In this document: positions 1 to 12,719 of the stretch, in pieces
Numbering within the stretch: the stretch's first letter is position 1
Layout of the letters: each line of letters opens with the position of its first letter
Source of the DNA: Salirhabdus euzebyi
GTDB lineage: Bacteria > Bacillota > Bacilli > Bacillales > Alkalibacillaceae
Length of the DNA stretch: 64,000 nt
Assembly (NCBI RefSeq): GCF_014207435.1
Contig: NZ_JACHGH010000013.1
Span: forward strand, 39,541-103,540
Direction: 5' to 3'
The notes under the pieces: model-generated
The model's database searches: none
What the model was told of the DNA's origin: nothing
What the model saw: the letters and a program-made list of their open reading frames with translations, nothing else
Made by a program: the position numbers and the translations under genes

Positions 1-1037
1 GGGAAGAGGTGTATCGCAGGCTTTTATTAGGCTATCGTGTTGCACTTAGACAATCCTCTATTAGACCTGATTTACGAAATCTATTAAAAGAACTGAAAGA
101 CTATGATTTACAGTCTTATGATAATTTGATGATGACAACAGATGGTTCTTCTCCTGCCTTTTATGAAGGTGGGATTATGAATAAGTGTATTGAAATTGCT
201 ATTGAAGAAGGGGTACCCGAAATCGAAGCCTATTCGATGGCAACTTATAATGCGGCTAAACATTTCGGTATAGATCATCTAGTTGGAAGTATTGGACCTG
301 GACGTATTGCGCATATCAACTTTTTAGCGGCAAAAGATAATCCAAATCCAGTATCCGTTTTGGCAAAAGGAAAGTGGATTAAATTTGAAGAAGAAGTGAA
401 GCAAAAAGATTTGTCCATTAATCTGGAAAAGTATGGTCTAACTCCTCTGCAATTTAATTGGGATCTAGAAGATACAGATTTTCGTTTTTTTGTTCCAGTA
501 GGATTAGAAATGTACAATGACGTTATTATGAAACCATTTACGATCACAGATGGATTGCAAAAAAATGAAATTAGCAAAGATAATGACGATTCTTTTCTCA
601 TTTTAATTGATCGAAATGGGGAGTGGCGAATTGCAACTTTATTACGTAAATTCACCAAATCGTTAGGTGGGCTAGTAAGCTCTTATTCCAATACGGGAGA
701 TATAACCTTAATTGGAAAGTGTAAGTCCGACATCCGTCTAGCGTTTGAAAGAATGAAGGAGTTAGGTGGCGGAATAGTTATTGCGGACCAAGGAAAAATA
801 GTGTTCGAGCTGCCTTTACAGCTTGCGGGAATGTTATCTAATGAAAAAATGGAAACGCTAATTCAGAAGCAAAAAAAGCTTTCCCAAATTGTAAAAGAAC
901 ATGGTTATGGATTTGAAGATCCTATATATACATTACTCTTCTTATCTTCGGTTCATTTACCGTATATTAGGATTACACCAAAAGGAATTATAGATGTTAA
1001 AAAGAAAGAGGTACTCTTTCCCTCGATTATGCGTTAA
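1..1037 (+). CDS. yerA: Adenine deaminase-like protein YerA, 5'-truncated by window edge
   Basis: This is the C-terminal part (about 343 codons) of an adenine deaminase-family amidohydrolase; the family is usually 570-600 residues, so the N-terminal metal-binding half lies before the window. The reading frame is open from base 3, so the GTG at 9 is internal and not a start. The TTDG motif carries the late metal-binding Asp of the amidohydrolase barrel, and it is followed by the family region SMATYNAAKHFG and IGPGRIAHINFL. Known family members convert adenine to hypoxanthine, but B. subtilis YerA is only a putative paralogue of AdeC. The neighbours yerB and yerC match the B. subtilis order, which supports the YerA assignment. 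Confidence 0.88.
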   Translation, partial: EEVYRRLLLGYRVALRQSSIRPDLRNLLKELKDYDLQSYDNLMMTTDGSSPAFYEGGIMNKCIEIAIEEGVPEIEAYSMATYNAAKHFGIDHLVGSIGPGRIAHINFLAAKDNPNPVSVLAKGKWIKFEEEVKQKDLSINLEKYGLTPLQFNWDLEDTDFRFFVPVGLEMYNDVIMKPFTITDGLQKNEISKDNDDSFLILIDRNGEWRIATLLRKFTKSLGGLVSSYSNTGDITLIGKCKSDIRLAFERMKELGGGIVIADQGKIVFELPLQLAGMLSNEKMETLIQKQKKLSQIVKEHGYGFEDPIYTLLFLSSVHLPYIRITPKGIIDVKKKEVLFPSIMR

Positions 1038-1083
1038 AATATAAACGTATTAAAGTTTAACAGAATTAAAGGTGGGGATACTT

Positions 1084-2151
1084 TTGAATAAAGCAAAATG
1101 GCTACCATTGATGTTAATACTAATGATGATCGTACTTGCAGCATGTAAAGATGAAGAAGCCTCCAATGATACTGAGGAGAAAAACCAACCAGAACCAGTA
1201 GAAGAACCAGTAGAAGTTCCAGAAGAACCCGAACCAAAAAATACATACCCGCTGACAGGAATTAAAACAGATGATCCAGTGAATAACAGGATCGTTGGTG
1301 TCATGGTAAATAATCATTCAGCAGCACGTCCGCAGTCTGGTTTATCCCAGGCCGATATCGTATATGAAATACTGGCAGAAGGTGCAATTACAAGATTCGT
1401 TGCATTTTTCCAAAGTGAAACGCCAGAAGTTGTAGGCCCTGTTAGAAGTGCAAGGGAATATTATGCCGACATTGCACAAGGAATGGACGCGATTTACGTA
1501 TATCATGGAGCGGCAACCCATATTGAACAGCTCATTATCAATAAAGGTGTCGACCTATTAAGTGGGGCAATTTATGATAATGATCAATTTTTATTTAAAC
1601 GAGAAGATTTCCGCGTTGCACCACATAATTCCTATTTAATCTACCCGAATCTATATGAAGTAGCTGAAGGTAAGGGATTAGCGGTTGAAAAAGAACATGA
1701 ACCACTTCCTTTCTTAACAGAAGAAGAGGTTACTCAAGTAGATGGGGAACCTGCAACGAAAGTACACCTCGTTTACCGGGAGGACGTAGAAGAAGTTACG
1801 TATGAATACGATGAAACAAAAGGACAATACATTCGGTTTAGTGATGGGGAGAAAACAGTCGAGTTAGAATCAGAAGAGCCCATACTGTTAGATAATATCT
1901 TTATTGTTGAAACAGGACATGAAGTGATTGACTCTTCTCACCGTAGAGCAATTGACCTAACTTCAGGTGGTAAAGGATATTTAATCCGAAAAGGGATTGT
2001 CGAAGAAGTAGAGTGGAAAAATGTAGATGGAAAAATTTTACCTTTTAAAGATGGGCAACCAGCTAAACTAGTCCCAGGTAAAACATGGGTGAATATCATG
2101 CCAACTTCACCAGGAATTAGTGAATCTGTTCAATTTAATGAAGGGCAATAA
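1084..2151 (+). CDS. yerB: YerB-like lipoprotein, DUF3048
   Basis: This is a predicted secreted lipoprotein of about 355 residues. I chose the TTG at 1084 because GGTGGGG lies at 1071-1077, six bases upstream; the GTG at 1072 falls inside that ribosome binding site. The N-terminus is a short signal peptide ending in the lipobox LAAC with the acylated Cys near residue 21, followed by an acidic, Pro/Glu-rich linker. The rest matches the DUF3048 family (DIVYEILAEGAITRF, VGPVRSARE). Its function is unknown. It sits between yerA and yerC as in B. subtilis and is only 18 bases from yerC, so the two are probably cotranscribed. Confidence 0.9.
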   Translation: MNKAKWLPLMLILMMIVLAACKDEEASNDTEEKNQPEPVEEPVEVPEEPEPKNTYPLTGIKTDDPVNNRIVGVMVNNHSAARPQSGLSQADIVYEILAEGAITRFVAFFQSETPEVVGPVRSAREYYADIAQGMDAIYVYHGAATHIEQLIINKGVDLLSGAIYDNDQFLFKREDFRVAPHNSYLIYPNLYEVAEGKGLAVEKEHEPLPFLTEEEVTQVDGEPATKVHLVYREDVEEVTYEYDETKGQYIRFSDGEKTVELESEEPILLDNIFIVETGHEVIDSSHRRAIDLTSGGKGYLIRKGIVEEVEWKNVDGKILPFKDGQPAKLVPGKTWVNIMPTSPGISESVQFNEGQ

Positions 2152-2169
2152 GCGAGGAGGATCTGCATT

Positions 2170-2469
2170 ATGCAAATCGATAAATTACGTGGAAAAGAAC
2201 TTGATCAGTTATTTAATGCCATTTTAGCACTAGAGGATATTGAGGAATGCTACCGCCTTTTTGATGATTTGGCAACTGTTAACGAAATCCAATCGTTAGC
2301 TCAACGCCTTGAAGTAGCACGTATGTTAAGAGAAGGCTTTACGTATCATAAAATCGAATCCCAAACAGGCGCTTCAACAGCAACTATTTCCAGAGTAAAA
2401 AGATGCCTAAACTACGGTAACGATGCCTATGAAATGGTATTAGATCGGGTTTATAAAGAAGAAGAATAA
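2170..2469 (+). CDS. yerC: YerC/YecD family TrpR-like DNA-binding protein
   Basis: This small 99-residue protein belongs to the YerC/YecD branch of the TrpR superfamily. A helix-turn-helix is visible at about residues 55-85 (MLREGFTYHKIESQTGASTATISRVKRCL). The ATG start has GCGAGGAGG eight bases upstream. It follows yerB by 18 bases and ends just before a strong terminator, so it closes the yerA-yerB-yerC unit. The role of the family is not established; it is likely a DNA-binding regulator. There is no sign of a tryptophan operon nearby, so tryptophan control should not be assumed. Confidence 0.92.
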   Translation: MQIDKLRGKELDQLFNAILALEDIEECYRLFDDLATVNEIQSLAQRLEVARMLREGFTYHKIESQTGASTATISRVKRCLNYGNDAYEMVLDRVYKEEE

Positions 2470-2478
2470 GGCCAAATG

Positions 2479-2510
2479 AGCTCAGCTTATTTAATAAGCT
2501 GAGCTTTTTA
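2479..2510 (+). terminator. Rho-independent terminator after yerC
   Basis: A perfect 12-bp stem (2479-2490 with 2494-2505), a 3-base loop, and a T run follow the yerC stop codon. Confidence 0.9.
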
Positions 2511-2567
2511 TATTAGAAGAGGGACAGGATTAGAGATCCGGGGCCGTAATTGCATGGTTTTCGTCAC

Positions 2568-2665
2568 AAATTAAAGGGTCGGGAACGATAATAGCAAGTG
2601 AGCTGGCAGAAATTAAAGATTCGTGAGCGATAATTGCAAGTGAGCTGGCAGAAATTAAAGGTTCG
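2568..2665. repeat. 42-bp tandem repeat, about 2.3 copies
   Basis: Units begin AAATTAAAG at 2568, 2610 and 2652, giving a period of 42 bases. The first two units share CAAGTGAGCTGGCAG and differ at a few positions; the third is partial. A weaker, degenerate unit may precede them from about 2540. The repeat is non-coding and lies between the convergent yerC and glyS genes. Confidence 0.8.
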
Positions 2666-2725
2666 CGCATTTTTATTGCGCTAAACTTGCATAACAAACG
2701 AAGAACCAAACAATAGAAGTGAAAA

Positions 2726-2762
2726 AAAGGGTTTTAAGCACCGATTGCTTAAAACCCTTTTA
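2726..2762 (-). terminator. Terminator of glyS (bidirectional)
   Basis: A 15-bp stem (AAAGGGTTTTAAGCA with its complement at 2746-2760) and a 5-base loop, with A/T tracts on both sides, lie just downstream of the glyS stop on the minus strand. Confidence 0.85.
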
Positions 2763-2769
2763 CTCCTAA

Positions 2770-4155
2770 TTAAAAAGTAATTTTTTCATCCAAAAATGCT
2801 TTTAAATCTGCGATAGACATGCGTTTTTGTTCCATTGTATCGCGGTCACGAACAGTTACTTGTTTATCTTCTAAGGAATCAAAGTCGAACGTGATGCAAT
2901 ATGGTGTACCGATTTCATCATGACGACGGTATCTCTTCCCGATAGAACCAGATTCGTCATAGTCTACCATGAAGTGTTTAGAAAGTTCCGTGTACACTTT
3001 TTGTGCATCGTCGGAAAGTTTCTTAGATAATGGGAAGATCGCAGCTTTATAAGGTGCAAGAGCTGGGTGGAAACGCATAACTGTTCTTGTCGTGCCATCC
3101 TCAAGTTCTTCTTCTTCATACGCATCAGCTAAGAAAGAAAGAGCGAGACGATCAGCACCTAAAGCTGGTTCAATTACATATGGGATATAGCGTTCGTTGT
3201 TGTTTTCTTGATCGATGTATTGAAAATCCTCACCAGAATGCTCAGCATGCTGGGTTAGGTCAAAATTAGTTCGAGAAGCTACTCCCCAAAGCTCGCCCCA
3301 ACCAAATGGGAATTTATATTCTAAGTCAGTTGTTGCGTTACTATAGTGGGAGAGTTCGTCATCGTTATGGTCACGACGACGCACATTTTCTTCTTTTAAA
3401 CCGAGTGAAGTTAACCAGTTATGACAGAAATCCAACCAATATTGATGCCACTTCATTTCTGTTCCTGGTTTACAGAAAAATTCCATTTCCATTTGTTCAA
3501 ATTCACGTGTACGGAAAATAAAGTTACCCGGTGTAATTTCGTTACGGAAACTTTTCCCTATTTGTGCGATACCAAATGGGAGCTTCTTACGCATCGAACG
3601 TTGCACATTTTTGAAATTAACGAAAATACCTTGTGCTGTTTCTGGACGTAAGAAAATTTCATCAGAAGAATCTTCTGTTACCCCTTGGAATGTTTTAAAC
3701 ATTAAGTTAAATTGACGAATATCCGTGAAGTTTTTTGCTCCACATTCTGTACAAACAATATCATTTTCTGCAACCATTTTACCCATTTCTTCAAAAGGAA
3801 GACCATCAACTACAATTTCTTCTCCTTTTTCGGCAAAGTAGTCTTCAATGAGCTTATCAGCGCGATGTCTAGCTTTACACTCTTTACAATCCATCATCGG
3901 GTCATTGAAGTTTCCTAAATGTCCAGATGCTTCCCATGTTTTTGGGTTCATTAAAATTGCCGCATCTAACCCTACATTATAAGGAGATTCTTGAACAAAC
4001 TTTTTCCACCAAGCATCCTTTAAGTTTCTTTTTAATTCAACACCTAATGGGCCGTAATCCCAAGTATTTGCTAGGCCTCCATAAATTTCAGAGCCTTGAA
4101 AAACAAAACCTCTGTGCTTCGCATGATTCACAATACTTTCCATGTTTTTCGCCAT
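2770..4155 (-). CDS. glyS: Glycyl-tRNA synthetase, single-chain type
   Basis: This 461-residue protein charges tRNA-Gly with glycine. It is the homodimeric class II form, not the split GlyQ/GlyS form of B. subtilis. The N-terminal [17 protein letters not shown] segment, class II motif 2 ([21 protein letters not shown]) and motif 3 ([14 protein letters not shown]) are clear, and an anticodon-binding domain occupies roughly residues 365-461. Two CxxC pairs (CKEC near 91 and CTEC near 125) suggest a zinc site in the insertion. The ATG at 4155 has AGGAGG upstream. A glycine T-box leader precedes it, so expression should respond to uncharged tRNA-Gly. Confidence 0.95.
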   Translation of the reverse strand: MAKNMESIVNHAKHRGFVFQGSEIYGGLANTWDYGPLGVELKRNLKDAWWKKFVQESPYNVGLDAAILMNPKTWEASGHLGNFNDPMMDCKECKARHRADKLIEDYFAEKGEEIVVDGLPFEEMGKMVAENDIVCTECGAKNFTDIRQFNLMFKTFQGVTEDSSDEIFLRPETAQGIFVNFKNVQRSMRKKLPFGIAQIGKSFRNEITPGNFIFRTREFEQMEMEFFCKPGTEMKWHQYWLDFCHNWLTSLGLKEENVRRRDHNDDELSHYSNATTDLEYKFPFGWGELWGVASRTNFDLTQHAEHSGEDFQYIDQENNNERYIPYVIEPALGADRLALSFLADAYEEEELEDGTTRTVMRFHPALAPYKAAIFPLSKKLSDDAQKVYTELSKHFMVDYDESGSIGKRYRRHDEIGTPYCITFDFDSLEDKQVTVRDRDTMEQKRMSIADLKAFLDEKITF

Positions 4156-4231
4156 GTAATTTTTCCTCCTTATGAGTTGATTTATAGGAACAAATGTTCT
4201 ATAATTTATTCTATAAAACTGCTATAAACCT

Positions 4232-4445
4232 AAAAAACTCCCGTCTCTAGGCCTAAGCCCAGGGACGAGAGTTGTCTCCCGCGGTTCCACCCTGATTGAT
4301 ACAGAACTGTTTCTGTATCCACTTCAAGTAAATGCACTCAGAATTGCCGTTTCTCTAAATCATTCCCTAGGCTTTCACCATCCCTAGTTCGCTTTTTTGG
4401 AAGAGAATTTAGATACTATTTATCCGTCATCGTACATGGAATAAC
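4232..4445 (-). promoter_or_regulatory. Glycine T-box leader of glyS
   Basis: Read on the minus strand, the conserved T-box AGGGTGGAACCGCGGG is at 4278-4293. It is followed by a long terminator stem and a T run ending near 4232. The stem I region has GGTGAAAGCCTAGGG. A GGC specifier lies at 4346-4348 in the context GAAAC-GGC-A, as in the B. subtilis glyQS leader. The TGGA of the antiterminator bulge would pair with a U discriminator, which fits tRNA-Gly. Both readings agree on glycine. Confidence 0.93.
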
Positions 4446-4600
4446 ATATTTGATTATTAATATTAGCATACTCCAATTTATGTCACAAGTTTCCTACATA
4501 TTTTATTTTCCATTTTTTTAAAGGTTTCAATCAATGGTATGATTTTTGATATAATGATGGGGTGGAAAAGGATGTTCGTTTTTAATTGGAGGATAGTAGG

Positions 4601-5290
4601 ATGTACGATATTAAAAAGTGGAATCATATTTTTAAACTAGATCCAAATAAAGAAATTTCCGATGAAGACCTAGAAAAAGTTTGTGAATCAGGTACAGATG
4701 CAATTATTGTCGGAGGTACGGACGATATTACATTAGACAATGTACTGCATTTATTAGCGCGTGTTAGGCGTTTTTCTGTCCCGTGTGTATTAGAAATTTC
4801 GAATATAGAGTCGGTTACACCTGGATTTGATTTTTATTTCATTCCTTCTGTTTTAAACAGTTCGGACAAGCAATGGTTTATGGAATTGCATCACCAAGCT
4901 GTTAAGGAATTTGGACATATGATGGACTGGGATGAAATGTTCATGGAGGGCTATTGTATGTTGAATCCAGATTCGAAAGCATTTCAACATACAAAAGCTA
5001 CAATGCCTACTACACAGGATGTATTGGCATATGCCCTCATGGTGGAAAAAATGTTCCGTTTTCCGATTTTCTATATGGAGTATAGCGGTGTATACGGAGA
5101 CCCAGGCCTAGTAGAAAAAGTAAGCCATACACTAGACAATACTTTACTTGTTTATGGCGGGGGAATTGAAGGGCCGGACCAAGCGAAGGAAATGGCCCAG
5201 TTTGCGGACATTATCGTAGTGGGTAATGCAATTTACGATAATATAAAAATAGCATTAAAAACAGTGAAAGCTGTTAAAAATAGAGGATAG
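4601..5290 (+). CDS. pcrB: Heptaprenylglyceryl phosphate synthase PcrB
   Basis: This 229-residue TIM-barrel enzyme joins a polyprenyl diphosphate to glycerol-1-phosphate; in Bacillus the product is a heptaprenylglyceryl phosphate ether lipid precursor. The ATG at 4601 is preferred because GGAGGA lies at 4588-4593; a longer frame from 4586 would overlap that site. The phosphate-binding C-terminal segment [15 protein letters not shown]...[11 protein letters not shown] is intact. The length matches the family (228 in B. subtilis). It is directly followed by pcrA, as in B. subtilis, with the stop codon adjoining the pcrA ribosome binding site. Confidence 0.94.
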   Translation: MYDIKKWNHIFKLDPNKEISDEDLEKVCESGTDAIIVGGTDDITLDNVLHLLARVRRFSVPCVLEISNIESVTPGFDFYFIPSVLNSSDKQWFMELHHQAVKEFGHMMDWDEMFMEGYCMLNPDSKAFQHTKATMPTTQDVLAYALMVEKMFRFPIFYMEYSGVYGDPGLVEKVSHTLDNTLLVYGGGIEGPDQAKEMAQFADIIVVGNAIYDNIKIALKTVKAVKNRG

Positions 5291-5302
5291 GTGGGGAACG
5301 AC

Positions 5303-7546
5303 GTGAGTTTTACAGCTGATGGAATCGTAAAAGGAATGAATGAACAACAAGCAAAGGCCGTTAAGCATACAGAAGGCCCTCTTTTAATAATGGCAGGTGC
5401 AGGAAGTGGGAAAACTCGTGTTTTAACTCACCGTATAGCTTATTTAATGCACGAAAAAGGGGTATCAGCCCACAACATTCTGGCAATTACATTTACGAAT
5501 AAAGCGGCAAGAGAAATGAAGGAAAGAGTACACAGGATTGTAGGTAATGAAGCGGGTCAAATTTTAATCTCTACATTCCACTCCTTATGTGTACGAATTT
5601 TACGAAGAGATATTGATCGAATTGGTGTGAGCCGTAATTTTTCTATTTTAGATACGAGTGATCAATTATCGGTTATTAAACAAGTATTAAAGGATTTAAA
5701 TTTAGACCCTAAAAAATGGGATCCTAGAGCAATGTTGAATGGCATTAGCTCCGCAAAAAACCAATTAGTTGACCCGGAAGAATTTGCGAAGACAACAGGT
5801 AATTTATATGAAGAAAAGACTGCGGAAGTATACCGAATATACCAAAAGACATTACGAAAAAATCATGCGTTAGATTTTGATGATTTAATTATGCAAACCA
5901 TTAACTTATTTCAACGTTTACCAGAAGTACTCCAATACTATCAACGTCGTTTTCAATACATTCATGTGGATGAGTATCAAGATACGAACCATGCTCAATA
6001 TCAGCTCGTAAAAATGTTAGCAGAGCGCCATCAAAACTTATGCGTTGTAGGTGACTCAGACCAGTCCATTTACCGCTGGCGTGGAGCGGATATTGCGAAT
6101 ATTTTATCCTTTGAAAAAGACTACCCTAGCGCTAGAGTCATTTTGCTAGAACAGAATTACCGTTCTACAAAGACCATATTGCAAGCAGCAAATCATGTTA
6201 TCGAGAAAAACATGTCCCGAAGACCAAAAAAGCTTTGGACAGAGAATTTGGATGGAGAAACGATTCAATTTTATCAAGCAGCTTCTGAAAAAGATGAAGC
6301 CTTATATGTCGTAGATAAAATTGAAACACTTATGAATGAGGGGAATTTAACCTACCGCGATATGGCTGTTTTATATCGAACGAATGCTCAATCTCGTGCT
6401 GTTGAGGATGTTTTAGTAAAATCAAACATTCCCTATCAAATCGTTGGGGGCACAAAGTTCTACGACAGAAAAGAAATTAAGGATTTACTTGCTTACCTAC
6501 GTTTAATTGCAAATCCTAATGACGATATTAGCTTCCAACGTGTTGTCAATGAACCGAAACGTGGAATTGGGAAAACGTCTATTGAAAAGCTCCTTTCTTT
6601 TGCGACGAGGGAAGGGATTTCCTTATATGAAGCAGCAAGAGAAGTTGATCGAATTGATATTAGTAAAAAAGCAGCTAATGGTATTTATGCTTTCCGGGAA
6701 ATGATTCAAAACTGGGAACAAATGCAAGATTTCTTATCTGTAACGGAAATAGTGGAGCAAGTGCTAGAAAAAACAGGCTATGAAGAAATGCTATTGAATG
6801 AAAAATCACTAGAGTCCCAAAGCCGTTTAGAAAACATAAACGAGTTTAAAACCGTTACGCAACAATTTGAGCAGGCAACAGAAGATAAAAGCTTAATTGC
6901 ATTTTTAACCGACTTAGCACTTATAGCAGATATCGATAAAGTAGAAGATGATGAGGAAGATAATAAGGTTGTTTTAATGACTCTTCATTCTGCAAAAGGA
7001 TTAGAGTTTCCGGTTGTATTTTTAGTTGGTATGGAGGAAAGTATATTCCCGCATAGTCGCTCGTTAATGGATGAGGAAGAAATGGAAGAAGAACGTCGTC
7101 TTGCATATGTGGGTATAACAAGAGCCGAGCAAAAGTTATTTTTAACCCATGCACAAATGCGCACGTTATATGGGCGTACATTGATGAATCCTGTTAGTCG
7201 ATTTATTAGTGAAATACCTGAGGAGTTTATTGAAAAACAAGAAGACCCTGTTATCACTTTTTCTACGGGAGGCTTTTCTGCTACTCCTAGTCAAACGAAT
7301 TTTCAAGCACAACCGACACCGCAAAGTCAGCCAAAAAGAAAATCCCAACGTATTACGAAAGGTACAACGGGTGGGGAGAATTTTGCTTGGAAGCCTGGTG
7401 ATAAAGCAATGCATAAAAAATGGGGAGAAGGAACCGTTGTTAAAGTACAAGGTGAAGGAGATGGGATGGAGCTTGATATTGCCTTCCCTGCCCCGACAGG
7501 TATTAAACGTTTGTTAGCACAGTTTGCTCCAATTACGAAAGGGTAA
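5303..7546 (+). CDS. pcrA: ATP-dependent DNA helicase PcrA
   Basis: This is a superfamily 1A 3'-5' helicase of about 747 residues, used in repair and in resolving replication-transcription conflicts. All motifs are present in order: GAGSGKTR (motif I), [10 protein letters not shown] (Ia), DEYQDTN (II), [13 protein letters not shown] (III), QNYRS (IV), [10 protein letters not shown] (V) and YVGITRA (VI). The C-terminal ~60 residues form the Tudor-like domain seen in PcrA ([15 protein letters not shown]). I chose the GTG at 5303 because GGTGGGG ends six bases before it. It lies in the pcrB-pcrA-ligA-camS unit, 14 bases from ligA. Confidence 0.95.
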   Translation: MSFTADGIVKGMNEQQAKAVKHTEGPLLIMAGAGSGKTRVLTHRIAYLMHEKGVSAHNILAITFTNKAAREMKERVHRIVGNEAGQILISTFHSLCVRILRRDIDRIGVSRNFSILDTSDQLSVIKQVLKDLNLDPKKWDPRAMLNGISSAKNQLVDPEEFAKTTGNLYEEKTAEVYRIYQKTLRKNHALDFDDLIMQTINLFQRLPEVLQYYQRRFQYIHVDEYQDTNHAQYQLVKMLAERHQNLCVVGDSDQSIYRWRGADIANILSFEKDYPSARVILLEQNYRSTKTILQAANHVIEKNMSRRPKKLWTENLDGETIQFYQAASEKDEALYVVDKIETLMNEGNLTYRDMAVLYRTNAQSRAVEDVLVKSNIPYQIVGGTKFYDRKEIKDLLAYLRLIANPNDDISFQRVVNEPKRGIGKTSIEKLLSFATREGISLYEAAREVDRIDISKKAANGIYAFREMIQNWEQMQDFLSVTEIVEQVLEKTGYEEMLLNEKSLESQSRLENINEFKTVTQQFEQATEDKSLIAFLTDLALIADIDKVEDDEEDNKVVLMTLHSAKGLEFPVVFLVGMEESIFPHSRSLMDEEEMEEERRLAYVGITRAEQKLFLTHAQMRTLYGRTLMNPVSRFISEIPEEFIEKQEDPVITFSTGGFSATPSQTNFQAQPTPQSQPKRKSQRITKGTTGGENFAWKPGDKAMHKKWGEGTVVKVQGEGDGMELDIAFPAPTGIKRLLAQFAPITKG

Positions 7547-7560
7547 GTGAGGTGTCCTAG

Positions 7561-9567
<2,007 letters not shown>

Positions 9568-9576
9568 GGGTGGAGA

Positions 9577-10782
9577 ATGATGAAAAAGGTTTTCTTTCTC
9601 TTTGCCTGTCTTATCCTGACTATTACGGGTTGTGCCCCTTCTTATGAATCAGAAGAGGAAATCGTTCAGGATACGGATGAAGAGCAAGTAGAAACAGCAA
9701 TTATACCGAAATACAACGTTTCGGATGATGAATACAAAGTTATTCTGGAATATAAGCCTGGTAAAGCACGTGGTGTAATAGTTAACCAGGTTTTTAATCG
9801 ATTTGATATAGACGAGATGGAAATAGGATTAAGAAGACACTCTAAATCTACTTTTGATCCTGATAATCATTTCTTCCAAGAAGGACAATATCTTTCGGAA
9901 GATATTGTTTACCGGTGGTTAGGTAGACAAAAAACAGATGCAGAGTGGGAAGCTTATGTGGAGAGCTTCAAAGGAAAAAGACCCACTTTATCAAAAGAGG
10001 AATACCAAAGTGGGTTAAACCCTACCTTAACAGGTGATGAAAGTGACCCAGAGTCATATCGTGAAAATCCTAGATATTTATCGCATATTTTAGAACAGAA
10101 CTATTTGCAAAAAACAGAAGGAAATAAAGTAGAGCTAAAAGGTATTTCCATTGGACTTGCTTTAAAATCAGTTTATCAATTCGAAACAGAAATTGGTGGT
10201 CCGGATTATTATCGTCCTATCGATGAGGAAGAAATGCTAAGGGAAGGGAAAAAGCTTGCTCAAACAATTTTAGAACGAATAAGAAGTATAGAGGGGCTTG
10301 TTGATGTTCCTATTATGATTGCCTTATTTAGGGAAGAGGAGCAGTCTTCACTTGTTCCTGGAAACTTTGTAGCTAGGACGACGGTGGAAGGAAATGATAT
10401 GTCTATTGGTGAATGGACAACCATCAATGAAAAATACGTGCTATTTCCTTCAGGTGAAGCAGACCAGGATTATGTCGCTGATGCAAATATGATGAAAGAT
10501 TTCACAAAGGAAGTAAGAAAGTTCTTTCCAAATTTTGTTGGTGTAATTGGAAAGGGTTTTTATGTGAATGATGAGCTAGAAGAATTAAAAATTGAAATTC
10601 CTATTGAATTTTATGGGAAGGCAGAAGTTGTTGGTTTTGCGCAATATGCCTATGGCCTAATTATGGAGACATTTACATCAAATTATGATTTAGAAATAAA
10701 TGTAATGTCTACGGATAAACAAGAAGTACTGATGGAAAGAGGCGAAGGGGAAGACGAACCTCACGTCTATATTTACCAATAA
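9577..10782 (+). CDS. camS: CamS family sex-pheromone-precursor lipoprotein (YerH)
   Basis: This is a 401-residue lipoprotein with a signal peptide ending in the lipobox TITGC (Cys 19), matching the CamS/YerH family named after the staphylococcal cAM373 pheromone precursor. In staphylococci a peptide released from the signal sequence is the pheromone; whether this happens here is not shown by the sequence. The mature part has an acidic linker and the family regions NPRYLSHILEQNYLQ and PIMIALFREE. GGGGTGGA lies just before the ATG. It is the last gene of the pcrB-pcrA-ligA unit and is followed by a terminator. Confidence 0.9.
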   Translation: MMKKVFFLFACLILTITGCAPSYESEEEIVQDTDEEQVETAIIPKYNVSDDEYKVILEYKPGKARGVIVNQVFNRFDIDEMEIGLRRHSKSTFDPDNHFFQEGQYLSEDIVYRWLGRQKTDAEWEAYVESFKGKRPTLSKEEYQSGLNPTLTGDESDPESYRENPRYLSHILEQNYLQKTEGNKVELKGISIGLALKSVYQFETEIGGPDYYRPIDEEEMLREGKKLAQTILERIRSIEGLVDVPIMIALFREEEQSSLVPGNFVARTTVEGNDMSIGEWTTINEKYVLFPSGEADQDYVADANMMKDFTKEVRKFFPNFVGVIGKGFYVNDELEELKIEIPIEFYGKAEVVGFAQYAYGLIMETFTSNYDLEINVMSTDKQEVLMERGEGEDEPHVYIYQ

Positions 10783-10789
10783 AACAAGG

Positions 10790-10818
10790 AAGATCCCTTA
10801 AAGCTAGGGGATCTTTTT
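10790..10818 (+). terminator. Terminator after camS
   Basis: The stem AGATCCC...GGGGATCT is followed by a T run just after the camS stop. Confidence 0.8.
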
Positions 10819-10942
10819 GTCGTTTAAGGAGAATAATATCCATGATATTTGAACAGCTAGATTGAATAGGTTAGAATGATACAGGGAACCCTTTCCCTAG
10901 GCAAAGGGATGGGTTATGAATTGAATAAAAGGAGGAATTGCC

Positions 10943-12496
10943 GTGGTAGTACCTTACACTCATGAACCATTTACTGATTTTTCAAAAGACGAAAATCGTA
11001 AAGAATTTGAAGAAGCCTTGAAAAAAGTTGAAGCCGAACTAGGGCAAGATTATCCATTGATTATTGGTGGGGAGCGCATTTATACAGATGATAAAATTGT
11101 TTCTATAAACCCTGCTAAAAAAGATGAGGTTGTAGGAAACGTTTCAAAGGCGAATCAAGAGCTTGCTGAGAAAGCGATGAAAGTAGCGGATGAAACATTT
11201 AAATGGTGGAGAAAGTCTAAACCAGAATTCCGTGCAGACCTTTTATTCCGTGCGGCTGCAATTGTGCGTCGTCGTAAGCATGAATTTAGTGCTTGGCTAG
11301 TAAAAGAGGCAGGTAAGCCTTGGAAAGAAGCAGATGCTGATACAGCGGAAGCAATCGATTTCTTTGAATATTATGGACGTCAAATGCTTCGTCTAAAAGA
11401 TGGGGCTCCAATAAACAGCCGTCCAATTGAGAACAATCGTTATAACTACATTCCACTTGGAGTAGGTGTTGTCATTTCTCCTTGGAACTTCCTATTTGCC
11501 ATTATGGCTGGGACAACAGTTTCTGCAATGGTAACTGGAAATACGGTATTACTTAAGCCTGCTAGTGCAACTCCAGTAATTGCATACAAGTTTATGGAAG
11601 TATTAGAAGAAGCGGGATTGCCTGCTGGAGTTATTAACTATATCCCTGGTAGCGGTAAAGAAGTTGGGGATTACCTAGTTGATCACCCTCGTACACGTTT
11701 CATCAGCTTTACAGGTTCTCGTGACGTAGGAACACGTATTTTTGAAAGAGCTGCTAAAGTTAACGAAGGTCAGCTTTGGTTAAAGCGTGTTGTTGCTGAA
11801 ATGGGTGGTAAAGATACGATGATCGTAGACAGTGAGTCAGATCTAGAACTTGCTGCGGAATCAATCGTAGGTGCTGCATTTGGATTCTCTGGACAAAAAT
11901 GTTCAGCATGTTCTCGTGTGGTAGCACATGAAGAAATTTATGATGATTTACTTAAGCGTGTTGTAGAAATTACAGAAGAAAAAGCCAAAGCGGTTGCAGA
12001 GCCTAATAGTGCAAATACTTATATGGGGCCAGTAATCGATCAAGCGGCTTATAACAAAATTATGGGACACATTGAAGATGGGAAAAAAGAAGGTAGACTA
12101 ATGACTGGTGGAGAAGGTGACGATTCAGTTGGTTACTTCATTAAGCCAACAGTATTTGCTGATTTAGACCCTAATGCTTCTATCATGCAAGAAGAAATCT
12201 TTGGTCCTGTAGTAGCCTTTACGAAGGCGAAAAACTTTACAGAAGCAATCGAAATTGCGAACAATACGGATTACGGTTTAACAGGTGCTGTTATTACGAA
12301 CAACCGTGAACATATTGAGCAAGCTCGTGAAGATTTCCATGTAGGGAACCTTTACTTTAACCGTGGTTGTACAGCTGCAATTGTAGGCTACCATCCATTT
12401 GGTGGATTTAACATGTCAGGTACAGATTCAAAAGCTGGTGGACCTGATTACCTAATGAACTTCCTACAAGCTAAAACAACTTCTGAAATGCTTTAA
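10943..12496 (+). CDS. rocA: 1-pyrroline-5-carboxylate dehydrogenase
   Basis: This 517-residue aldehyde dehydrogenase oxidises glutamate semialdehyde/P5C to glutamate, the last step of proline and arginine breakdown. The catalytic Cys is C320 in [11 protein letters not shown], the general base Glu lies in VAEMGGKD, and the cofactor-binding segment [12 protein letters not shown] is present. The N-terminus (YTHEPFTDF) matches B. subtilis RocA closely. The GTG start has AAAGGAGGA 6-7 bases upstream. The next genes encode a proline symporter and its small partner ORF, so this is a proline-use locus. No proline dehydrogenase gene is visible in the window. Confidence 0.94.
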   Translation: MVVPYTHEPFTDFSKDENRKEFEEALKKVEAELGQDYPLIIGGERIYTDDKIVSINPAKKDEVVGNVSKANQELAEKAMKVADETFKWWRKSKPEFRADLLFRAAAIVRRRKHEFSAWLVKEAGKPWKEADADTAEAIDFFEYYGRQMLRLKDGAPINSRPIENNRYNYIPLGVGVVISPWNFLFAIMAGTTVSAMVTGNTVLLKPASATPVIAYKFMEVLEEAGLPAGVINYIPGSGKEVGDYLVDHPRTRFISFTGSRDVGTRIFERAAKVNEGQLWLKRVVAEMGGKDTMIVDSESDLELAAESIVGAAFGFSGQKCSACSRVVAHEEIYDDLLKRVVEITEEKAKAVAEPNSANTYMGPVIDQAAYNKIMGHIEDGKKEGRLMTGGEGDDSVGYFIKPTVFADLDPNASIMQEEIFGPVVAFTKAKNFTEAIEIANNTDYGLTGAVITNNREHIEQAREDFHVGNLYFNRGCTAAIVGYHPFGGFNMSGTDSKAGGPDYLMNFLQAKTTSEML

Positions 12497-12511
12497 TAAC
12501 TGTTAATAATT

Positions 12512-12555
12512 GTAAGAGCTCTGTACATAACCTTTGTACAGAGCTCTTATTTTTT
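12512..12555 (+). terminator. Strong terminator after rocA
   Basis: A perfect 15-bp stem (TAAGAGCTCTGTACA and complement) with a short loop is followed by a T run. Confidence 0.92.
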
Positions 12556-12657
12556 CTTATACAATGATTAACATGCAAATTAAGGACTATGGACTCATTA
12601 ATCTAGCATTTTTCGCCAATAACAGCATATTTCGAGGATATTCTAAAATATACTTTT

Positions 12658-12686
12658 TTGAAATATTCATAAAATTTCTATAAGAT
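12658..12686 (+). promoter_or_regulatory. Sigma-A-like promoter of the putP unit
   Basis: TTGAAA at 12658-12663 and TAAGAT at 12681-12686 are separated by 17 bases, about 34 bases before the small ORF. This is a pattern match only. Confidence 0.5.
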
Positions 12687-12719
12687 TAATAGTATGGTAA
12701 AAAAGGGGGGTAGACAAAC

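Noticed and set aside
275..658. Minus-strand open frame inside yerA
   Set aside because: It is a shadow of the real gene on the other strand; no family pattern and no ribosome binding site.
2568..2665. CRISPR array
   Set aside because: The 42-bp units are joined without spacers and there are no cas genes in the window.
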